Positions 1-5,296 of a stretch of 6,902 bases of DNA are shown piece by piece (the first letter of the stretch is position 1; each line of letters starts with the position of its first letter). Source of the DNA: DASWRT01 sp036403035. Lineage in GTDB: Bacteria; Pseudomonadota; Alphaproteobacteria; ATCC43930; CGMCC-115725. The DNA is taken from NCBI GenBank assembly GCA_036403035.1, contig DASWRT010000171.1, positions 1 through 6,902 of the forward strand, in the 5' to 3' direction. A model generated the notes under the pieces. It saw only the letters and a program-made list of their open reading frames with translations, did no database searches and was not told where the DNA came from. Made by a program: the position numbers and the translations under genes.

Positions 1-774
1 GTCGACCAGCATGTCGCCGCTGACCATCACGCGCTTGCGCACGACATAGGCGGAGGGCAGGCCGCTCCTCCGGTTGCCTTCGTCGACCTCGAGAAGCTCG
101 TCGCCCGGCGGCTGCCGGCCGCGGCGCGCGTCCTCGGGCGAGGCGTTGATGTCGACAAGCTGGAAGGTCAGCTTCGCGGTGCGGCCGAGGAGCTGCTTCA
201 CGTGCTCCGGGTTGTCGATGCCCGGAAGCTGCACGAGGATGCGGTCCTGGCCCTCGCGCTGGATCGTCGGCTCCTTGGTGCCGGTCTCGTCGACGCGGCG
301 GCGCACGATCTCGATCGACTGCTCGACGGCCGACCGGCGCAGCGTCTCGACGGCGCGGTCGCTGAAGCGCAGCGTCACCTTCCCGTCGGCTCCGACGGTC
401 GAGTCGAGATCGGCGTCGACGTCGTGGACGAGCTGGCGGATGTCGTTGAGCCGGTCCTGGTCGCGGACGGCGAAGACGACCGTCTCGCCTTCGGCATTGA
501 GGCCGGTATAGCCGATGCGGGCGTCACGAAGCTTCGTGCGCATCGTGTCGACGACGCCGTTCATCCGCTCGCGCAGCGCCGCATTGATGTCGACTTCGAG
601 CAGCAGATGGGAGCCGCCGCGCAGGTCGAGACCGAGGCTGACCTGCTTCTTCGGCAGCCAGTTCGGCCACGTGGCGACGACGTTCGGCGCGAACGCGTTC
701 GGCAGCGAGAACACGACCCCGAGCGCACAGACGCCGAGGATCAGGGCGATCTTCCAGGTTGGGAAATGCAGCAT
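1..774 (-). CDS. secD: Protein translocase subunit SecD, N-terminal part (gene runs off the left edge)
   Basis: SecD forms the SecDF(-YajC) inner-membrane complex, which uses the proton gradient to pull Sec substrates out of SecYEG on the periplasmic side. The 258 codons present are open to the window edge with no stop. Residues about 7-24 form the first transmembrane helix, after a short N-terminus (MLHFPTWK). The SecD signature GLDLRGGSHLLLEVD lies at 48-62. A family-typical stretch in the periplasmic domain, from IEIVRRRVDETGTKEPTIQ through DRILVQLPGI, covers 154-186. The rest of P1 and the RND-type membrane helices lie beyond the window. The start is the ATG at 774; no clear Shine-Dalgarno precedes it, but yajC ends only 42 nt upstream on the same strand, so co-transcription is likely. 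Identity is near certain from motifs and the yajC neighbour; only the extent is incomplete. Confidence 0.96.
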   Translation of the reverse strand, partial: MLHFPTWKIALILGVCALGVVFSLPNAFAPNVVATWPNWLPKKQVSLGLDLRGGSHLLLEVDINAALRERMNGVVDTMRTKLRDARIGYTGLNAEGETVVFAVRDQDRLNDIRQLVHDVDADLDSTVGADGKVTLRFSDRAVETLRRSAVEQSIEIVRRRVDETGTKEPTIQREGQDRILVQLPGIDNPEHVKQLLGRTAKLTFQLVDINASPEDARRGRQPPGDELLEVDEGNRRSGLPSAYVVRKRVMVSGDMLVD

Positions 775-816
775 GACAATCGATATCCGCGTCGAGCCAG
801 GAATAGCGCGACGGCG

Positions 817-1242
817 CTACTTTCCGACGCTGCGCACGGCAGGCTTGCGCTTGTCCTTGGCGTCGGCGGCGGGAGCGGCGGCATCGTCCGCGGCGGCGTC
901 GGCCTTCGATCCGGCGGCGGCTGCCGGCTCGGTGCGGGCGAGCACGCTGCTGATCGTGCTGCGCAGCACGCGCACCCGGACGTTCTCGGCGATGTCGACC
1001 GCGACTTCCTCGTCGTTCACCACCTTGGCGACGGTGCCGATGATGCCGCCGCCCGTCACCACGCGGTCGCCGCGGCGCAGCGCCTCAAGGATCGTCTTGT
1101 GATCCTTGGCGCGCTTCTGCTGCGGGCGGATCAGCAGGAAGTAGAAGACGACGAAGATCAGAACCAACGGCAGGAACTGCATCAGGGCCTGGCTATCGCC
1201 CAAGCCGCCTAGTCCCTGCGCGTAAGCCGGCGAGATGAACAT
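817..1242 (-). CDS. yajC: Sec translocase accessory subunit YajC
   Basis: YajC is a small single-span inner-membrane protein that associates with SecDF. The 141-residue product starts MFISPAYAQG, typical of alphaproteobacterial YajC. It has one transmembrane helix at about 21-38 (QFLPLVLIFVVFYFLLI), followed by the conserved RPQQKR at 39-44 and the cytoplasmic core GDRVVTGGGIIGTV at 58-71. Residues 106-141 form an Ala-rich, Asp/Lys-containing tail of low complexity, so the protein is longer than the usual roughly 110 residues. The reading frame stays open upstream to a start at 1368, but the ATG at 1242 is chosen because it begins the conserved N-terminus and has GAAGGAG six nt upstream. secD follows 42 nt downstream. 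The gene diverges from the DUF815 ATPase gene across a 236-nt gap. Confidence 0.95.
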   Translation of the reverse strand: MFISPAYAQGLGGLGDSQALMQFLPLVLIFVVFYFLLIRPQQKRAKDHKTILEALRRGDRVVTGGGIIGTVAKVVNDEEVAVDIAENVRVRVLRSTISSVLARTEPAAAAGSKADAAADDAAAPAADAKDKRKPAVRSVGK

Positions 1243-1248
1243 CGAGAA

Positions 1249-1255
1249 CTCCTTC
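1249..1255 (-). promoter_or_regulatory. Ribosome binding site of yajC
   Basis: The minus strand reads GAAGGAG, ending six nt before the ATG at 1242. It is the strongest Shine-Dalgarno sequence in the window and decides the yajC start against the longer upstream reading frame. Confidence 0.85.
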
Positions 1256-1336
1256 GGGCGCAATGCGCCGGGCGGGCCTGCCTCAAGCGGCGGCATTGGT
1301 ACGCGAGCGGGCTGAAAAGAGCAACCCGCGCACGCC

Positions 1337-1404
1337 ATTTCCGGCAGTCGCCAGGATTCGCGCAACATTGTTGCCGATGCCGGAATTGACGGGCAGGAAT
1401 CCTG
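1337..1404. repeat. Cluster of inverted repeats in the yajC/ATPase divergent region
   Basis: Several short inverted repeats nest here. Arms TTCCGGCA (1339-1346) and TGCCGGAA (1378-1385) are perfectly complementary and extend to 9 of 10 positions. Between them lies the palindrome GCAACA-T-TGTTGC (1362-1374). CAGGATTC (1352-1359) pairs with GAATCCTG (1397-1404), and the latter overlaps the palindrome CAGGA-A-TCCTG (1394-1404). These pairings partly exclude one another. They could be operator half-sites or a structured leader for yajC. No protein-binding consensus was recognised, and some such repeats are expected by chance, so the functional reading is weak. Confidence 0.4.
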
Positions 1405-1443
1405 TGTTACCGTCCGCCGCTTTCCGGGATATCAGCGTTACAT

Positions 1444-1463
1444 GCGGCACTATGTAGTGCCGC
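1444..1463. promoter_or_regulatory. Perfect 9-2-9 inverted repeat next to the ATPase ribosome binding site
   Basis: GCGGCACTA (1444-1452) and TAGTGCCGC (1455-1463) are exact reverse complements separated by only TG. As DNA this is a compact two-fold symmetric site typical of a dimeric regulator's operator. As RNA the two-nt loop would need its innermost pairs open. There is no T-run after it, so it is not a standard intrinsic terminator. It ends directly before GGGAAG (1464-1469), the probable Shine-Dalgarno of the plus-strand ATPase gene nine nt ahead of its ATG at 1479, so a bound protein or folded hairpin could affect expression of that gene. The symmetry is seen directly; the regulatory role is inference. 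Confidence 0.5.
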
Positions 1464-1478
1464 GGGAAGCTTGCCGCC

Positions 1479-2366
1479 ATGACCTTCACGACGACTTCCG
1501 ACAACAACGGCGCGACGATGCTCGTCACGCTGCTGGGCCGCATCGCCGATGCGCTCGACCGCCTCGCGCCGCCGCCGCCCGCGGCGCCCGATTTCCGTGC
1601 CGCCGATGCTTTCATATGGCATGCGGAACGGGACCGGCTGGAACCGGTGCCGTCGGTCAACCGCGTCGATCTGGAGCTGCTGCGCGGTATCGACCGCGTG
1701 CGCGACATCCTGCTCGACAACACGCGACGCTTCGCCGCGGGCTTCCCGGCGAACAACGTCCTGCTGTGGGGCGCGCGCGGCATGGGCAAGAGTTCGCTGG
1801 TCAAGGCGGCGCACGCGGCCGTGAACCGCGAGCGGCCGGGCAGCCTCGCGCTCGTCGAGATCCACCGCGAGGACATCCCGTCCCTGCCCCGCCTGCTCAC
1901 GGTGCTGCGCCATTCGCCGGAGCGGAACGTGCTGCTGTTCTGCGACGACCTGTCGTTCGACCAGCAGGACGCCAGCTACAAGTCGCTGAAGGCGGTGCTC
2001 GACGGCGGGATCGAGGGACGGCCGGCGAATGTGCTGCTCTACGCGACCTCGAACCGGCGGCACCTGCTGCCACGCGACATGATCGAGAACGAGCGCTCGA
2101 CCGCGATCAACCCCGGCGAGGCGGTCGAGGAGAAGGTTTCGCTCTCCGACCGGTTCGGGCTCTGGCTCGGCATCCACGCCTGCGACAACGAAACCTACCA
2201 CGCGATCGTGCGCGGCTATGCCGAGCGGTTCGGGCTCGACCTCCCGGCCGATCAGCTCAAGGCGGAAGCGCACGAATGGTCGATGACGCGCGGCTCGCGG
2301 TCCGGCCGGGTCGCGTGGCAGTACATCCAGGATCTCGCGGGACGGCTCGGCAAGCGACTGGAGTAG
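1479..2366 (+). CDS. DUF815 (PF05673-type) AAA-like P-loop ATPase of unknown role
   Basis: This 295-residue protein matches the DUF815 family of conserved bacterial ATPases, whose cellular role is not firmly known to me. Walker A is GARGMGKSS at 98-106. Walker B is VLLFCDDLSF at 151-160 with acidic pair D156/D157. A sensor-1-like YATSNRRH is at 188-195, SDRFGLWL at 223-230 carries a possible arginine finger (R225), and the C-terminal RGSRSGRVAWQYIQDL (271-286) resembles a sensor-2 region. The N-terminus (about 15-60) holds the RIADALDRLAPPPP stretch. There is no signal peptide or membrane helix, so it should be cytoplasmic. The ATG at 1479 has GGGAAG nine nt upstream; Met14 (1518) is an alternative without a visible ribosome site. 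It is the only plus-strand gene here, divergent from yajC and convergent with the nlpD-like gene. Family assignment is confident, function is not. Confidence 0.9.
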   Translation: MTFTTTSDNNGATMLVTLLGRIADALDRLAPPPPAAPDFRAADAFIWHAERDRLEPVPSVNRVDLELLRGIDRVRDILLDNTRRFAAGFPANNVLLWGARGMGKSSLVKAAHAAVNRERPGSLALVEIHREDIPSLPRLLTVLRHSPERNVLLFCDDLSFDQQDASYKSLKAVLDGGIEGRPANVLLYATSNRRHLLPRDMIENERSTAINPGEAVEEKVSLSDRFGLWLGIHACDNETYHAIVRGYAERFGLDLPADQLKAEAHEWSMTRGSRSGRVAWQYIQDLAGRLGKRLE

Positions 2367-2445
2367 CGTGGCGGGAGCGAACGTCGCCGGGACTGCCGTT
2401 TTTGCAAAGGCGGTGAATAAAGTTGCGGGAGCAAGATATCTCGGG

Positions 2446-3846
2446 TCAGCCCGGCCCGCTGTCCTTGCCTCCGCCCCCCGCCGCCTGTAGCGGGCCGAGA
2501 TAGGTCGACGGGTCGAGCGCGCGGGTGCCGCGGCGGATCTCGAAATGGAGCTGCGGCTCGCCGACCGAGCCGGTCGCGCCGACGCGCGCGATCGTCTGGC
2601 CTCGTTTCACCCGCTCGCCGCGCGACACGTAGAGCGTGTCGCAGTGCGCATAGGCCGTCATCCAGCCGTCGGCATGCTTCAGCAGGATGAGGTTGCCGAA
2701 CCCGCGCAGCTCGTTGCCGGCGTAGGCGACGACGCCGTCGTCGGCCGCGACGATCGGCGTGTTCTGCGGCGCGGCGATGTTGATGCCGTCATTGTGCGTG
2801 CCGCTCTCCGAGGGCCCGAAGGACGACAGGATGCGGCCGCGCACCGGCCACTCGAAGCCGCGGCCGGAGCGCCGCGGGGCAGAGGGCAGCGGCTGCTCCG
2901 CGTCGGGCGGCGGAGACGGCGCCTGGGCAACCGCCGGAGGTTGCGCGGCGGGCTGTGACGGTTGGAACGGCGGCGGCGGCGCCGCGGTCTGCTGCTGCTG
3001 GGCCGGCGGCTCGGCAGCGGGCGGCGGAGCGCCGGGAAAAGGCAGTGCCGACGGATCGGGCGGCGGAACGGCGGCGACGGCTTCGCCCGGCGGCAGGGGC
3101 TTCGTCCCGGGCAGCGGCGGCGAGGCGTCATCGTTCGGCGGCGGAGCCGCGGCGGCGACGGCGGTCTGCGGCACCTCGGGCTGCACCGGCGCCGGCAGGA
3201 TCAAGCCGGTTCCGAGCTTGACCGTATAGGGAGGCTGCAACTCGTTGGTGAGCGCGAGCGTGCTGGCGTCGACTCCGTAGCGGCGCGAAATGGAATAGAG
3301 CGTGTCGCCCGGCCGCACGATGTGCTGGCGGACCTTCGGCAGCGTCAGGGTGCGCCCGGCGGTCATATGATAGGGCGGCGTCAGGCCGTTCGCCTCGATC
3401 AGCGAGCGGATCGGCACGTTGTACTCGCGCGAGACGGCATAGAGCGTCTGGCCGGGCTGCACGACGATCGAATCCGGGTTCGACTGTGAAACGGGCGCGA
3501 TCGGAGCGGACGCCAGGGCCGCGCGCGGCCCTGGCGTCACTGGGGCCGGCGACAGTTGCGTCCTGACGATCGGCGGCTCTCTCTGAGGCGGTTGCGGTGG
3601 TGGCGACGGCGGCGGAGTCTGGAAAGACGGCTGGCCATAGGCAGGCGGCGCCGGACGCGCCGCCGTGACCGTTCCGGCGGTGCCGCCACCGCCGCGGTAA
3701 TCGCCGCCGCGTACGACCGGCGCAGGCGGTCCGTGCCGCGTCGTGCAAGCCGCCGTCGCGAGCAGCGACGACAGCAACATGATCGTCGCTGCCGCCGCGC
3801 CGCCGCGGCGGAAACCGCCGGAGGGGTGCCGGGCTGCGGCGCTCAA
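2446..3846 (-). CDS. nlpD: NlpD-like envelope protein: signal/lipobox, two LysM domains, degenerate LytM (M23) domain
   Basis: The 466-residue product is probably an exported peptidoglycan-binding protein of the NlpD/DipM type. It has a basic n-region (FRR, 12-14), a hydrophobic stretch at about 17-33, and a candidate lipidated Cys34 in LATAAC, which fits only a relaxed lipobox. A Pro-rich linker (about 65-120) leads to LysM1 (about 127-171, VVQPGQTLYAVSREYNVP) and LysM2 (about 174-218, IVRPGDTLYSISRRYGVD). A long Pro/Ala/Gln linker (219-326) precedes the LytM/M23 domain (about 333-446). In that domain the usual HxGxD reads NDGIN (N352, N356) and the usual HxH reads QLH (Q432, H434); H401 in YAH is kept. 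With most zinc ligands replaced, an amidase-activator role like NlpD or EnvC is more likely than hydrolysis. The start is a TTG that overlaps the pcm stop (TTGA); ATG at 3780 would lose the basic n-region. The surE-pcm-nlpD order matches enterobacteria. Confidence 0.88.
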   Translation of the reverse strand: MSAAARHPSGGFRRGGAAAATIMLLSSLLATAACTTRHGPPAPVVRGGDYRGGGGTAGTVTAARPAPPAYGQPSFQTPPPSPPPQPPQREPPIVRTQLSPAPVTPGPRAALASAPIAPVSQSNPDSIVVQPGQTLYAVSREYNVPIRSLIEANGLTPPYHMTAGRTLTLPKVRQHIVRPGDTLYSISRRYGVDASTLALTNELQPPYTVKLGTGLILPAPVQPEVPQTAVAAAAPPPNDDASPPLPGTKPLPPGEAVAAVPPPDPSALPFPGAPPPAAEPPAQQQQTAAPPPPFQPSQPAAQPPAVAQAPSPPPDAEQPLPSAPRRSGRGFEWPVRGRILSSFGPSESGTHNDGINIAAPQNTPIVAADDGVVAYAGNELRGFGNLILLKHADGWMTAYAHCDTLYVSRGERVKRGQTIARVGATGSVGEPQLHFEIRRGTRALDPSTYLGPLQAAGGGGKDSGPG

Positions 3847-4511
3847 GCTTCGGCGACGGCGCTCGGGTCGCGCGGCAGGCCGGCGACCAGCGGCACGAAG
3901 CGGACGGTGCCCAGCTCCTCCGACCCGAATCCGCTCTCGGTGCGGCGGATGCGGACGAGCTGCTGATCCCGCCGCTCCTCTCCGACCGGAGCCACGAGGA
4001 TGCCGCCAACCGCGAGGCTGTCGGCGAGCGCGGACGGCAGCTCGGCGGCGGCGGCGGTGACCATGATGCGGTCGAACGGCGCCTGCTCCGGCCAGCCCTT
4101 GGTGCCGTCGCCGAAGCGGCAGACCACGTTGTGCAGCCGCAGCGTCGCGAAGCGCTTCTCCGCCTCGCGCAGCAGCGCGCGATAGCGCTCGATCGAGAAG
4201 ACGCGCCGGCAGAGGCGCGACAGGACGGCGGACTGGTAGCCGGAACCGGTGCCGACCTCGAACACCTTGTGACGGTCGCCGACCTCGAGCGCCTGCGTCA
4301 TCAGCGCGACGACGTAGGGCTGGCTGATCGTCTGGCCGTTGCCGATCGGCAACGCGACGTTCTCGTAAGCCTGATCGGCGAAGGTCGGCGGCACGAACAG
4401 CTCGCGCGGCACGCGCTCGATCGCGCCGAGGACGCGGAGATCGCCGATCCCGGCGCGGCGCAGCTCCATGATGAGCCGCACCGTCTTCGACGCGGCCGCA
4501 CCGGCAGTCAT
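3843..4511 (-). CDS. pcm: Protein-L-isoaspartate O-methyltransferase
   Basis: Pcm uses S-adenosylmethionine to methylate L-isoaspartyl residues in aged proteins, starting their repair to L-aspartate in the cytoplasm. The 222-residue length is normal for the family. The substrate-side motif GNGQTISQPYVVALMTQAL lies at 57-75. SAM motif I is VFEVGTGSGYQSAVLS at 83-98. The GDGTKGWPEQAPFDRIMVTAAA stretch, which closes the Rossmann core, is at 134-155, and LAVGGILVAPVG at 166-177. The frame stays open far upstream into surE (to 5189), but that extension is out of frame with SurE protein and unlike Pcm. The ATG at 4511 is chosen because it overlaps the surE stop as ATGA and has AAGAAGG ten nt upstream. 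The stop overlaps the TTG start of the nlpD-like gene, so all three are probably translationally coupled. Confidence 0.96.
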   Translation of the reverse strand: MTAGAAASKTVRLIMELRRAGIGDLRVLGAIERVPRELFVPPTFADQAYENVALPIGNGQTISQPYVVALMTQALEVGDRHKVFEVGTGSGYQSAVLSRLCRRVFSIERYRALLREAEKRFATLRLHNVVCRFGDGTKGWPEQAPFDRIMVTAAAAELPSALADSLAVGGILVAPVGEERRDQQLVRIRRTESGFGSEELGTVRFVPLVAGLPRDPSAVAEA

Positions 4512-5296
4512 TCCGGGAAGACCTTCTTCAGCTCGTCGAGCGCCGGCACGTGCGTCATGTCGAGGAAGACCGGCGTGATCGTCACCGCGCCCTCGTTGAG
4601 CGCCCTGATATCGGTGCCCGGCTGGTTCGGGTCCTCGTCGCGCATCGGCCCGATCCAGTAGTAGGGCACGCCGCGCGGGTCGATCCGCTCGCTGAGATTG
4701 TCGCCGAGCTTGCGCCGCCCCTGGCGCGTCACGACGTAGCCGGAAACCTCGTCCGGCGGCACATCGGGGAAGTTGACGTTGATCAGCGTGTTGTACGGCC
4801 AGGGCGAGGCGACGAGGCGGCGGATCACCTCGCCGGCATGCGCCTCGGCGGTCTCCCAGCGCAGCGGCCCCTTGCCGCGCGTGTAGTGCAGGCTGAGCGC
4901 GATCGACGGCACGTCGAGCAGCGTCGCCTCCATCGCGGCGGCGACGGTCCCCGAATAGGTGATGTCCTCGCCGGCATTGCCGCCGGCATTGATGCCGGAC
5001 AGCACGAGCGTCGGCCGGCGGTCCCGCATGACGTGCTTGATGCCGAGCAGCACGCAGTCGGTCGGGGTGCCGTCGATCGCGAAACGCTGCTCCCCGCACT
5101 GCCGGATCCGCAGCGGCCGGCGCAGCGTCAGCGAATGGCTGGCCCCGCTCTGCTCCTGCTCCGGCGCGACGACCCAGACGTCGCCGCACAGCTCGCGCGC
5201 GATCTTCTCCAGCAGAAGCAGTCCGGGCGCGTCGATGCCGTCGTCGTTCGACAGCAGGACGCGCGCCTCGGCCAGATCGATCGGACGATCAAACAT
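4508..5296 (-). CDS. surE: 5'/3'-nucleotidase SurE
   Basis: SurE is a metal-dependent nucleoside monophosphate phosphatase associated with stationary-phase survival. The 262-residue protein shows the family signature LLSNDDGIDAPGLLLL (14-29) with metal-binding D18 and D19, the EQSGASHSL loop (48-56) with ligand S50, GTPTDCVLLG (76-85), and SGINAGGNAGEDITYSGTV (100-118) with ligand N103. All four expected metal ligands are present, so it should be active. It has about eleven residues (MFDRPIDLAEA) before the beta-strand at which many SurE proteins begin; no internal ATG lies closer, so this start stands. No strong Shine-Dalgarno is visible before it, only G-rich sequence. The start overlaps the end of serS by eight nt (ATGTTTGA) and the stop overlaps pcm by four, pointing to coupled translation. 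Confidence 0.97.
   Translation of the reverse strand: MFDRPIDLAEARVLLSNDDGIDAPGLLLLEKIARELCGDVWVVAPEQEQSGASHSLTLRRPLRIRQCGEQRFAIDGTPTDCVLLGIKHVMRDRRPTLVLSGINAGGNAGEDITYSGTVAAAMEATLLDVPSIALSLHYTRGKGPLRWETAEAHAGEVIRRLVASPWPYNTLINVNFPDVPPDEVSGYVVTRQGRRKLGDNLSERIDPRGVPYYWIGPMRDEDPNQPGTDIRALNEGAVTITPVFLDMTHVPALDELKKVFPE
4522..4528 (-). promoter_or_regulatory. Ribosome binding site of pcm, inside the surE 3' end
   Basis: The minus strand reads AAGAAGG, ending ten nt before the pcm ATG at 4511, within surE codons for Lys-Lys-Val. It supports the short pcm start. It also falls inside a five-bp inverted repeat (GAAGA-AGG-TCTTC, 4517-4529), which could partly hide it in RNA unless ribosomes finishing surE open it. 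Confidence 0.5.

Noticed and set aside
202..1212. Long plus-strand open frame antisense to secD and yajC
   Set aside because: It covers two clearly recognised minus-strand genes; its composition (Arg/Ala/Asp-rich, no motif) is what a high-GC antisense frame gives.
1278..1320. Possible yajC promoter TTGCTC, 17 nt, TACCAA on the minus strand
   Set aside because: Each hexamer matches the consensus at only about half its positions, which is expected by chance in a gap this size.
1243..1368. Forty-two-residue N-terminal extension of YajC
   Set aside because: The family N-terminus MFISPAYAQ begins at the ATG at 1242 with a strong ribosome binding site; the extension is not YajC-like.
1407..2273. 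Minus-strand open frame of 288 codons opposite the DUF815 gene
   Set aside because: The plus-strand frame has intact Walker and sensor motifs; the minus frame has none and is an antisense shadow.
2395..2411. Possible bidirectional terminator in the convergent gap (GCC-g-TTT-TTGC-AAA-GGC)
   Set aside because: The stem is only six bp with a bulge and the T-run lies inside the hairpin rather than after it. A terminator is expected here but this sequence does not show one clearly.
2371..2432. Direct repeat GCGGGAGC at 2371-2378 and 2425-2432 around the convergent gap
   Set aside because: Eight GC-rich bases repeated twice within 60 nt is weak evidence, with no gene or mobile-element boundary between the copies.
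2860..3190. GGCGGC-type low-complexity tract that could suggest a tandem repeat array
   Set aside because: It encodes the Pro/Ala/Gln-rich linker of the NlpD-like protein; no unit repeats with a fixed period.
4512..5189. Upstream extension of the pcm frame giving a 448-residue protein
   Set aside because: The added residues are an Arg/Ala-rich translation of surE in another frame, with no Pcm similarity. The ATGA overlap and ribosome site support the ATG at 4511.
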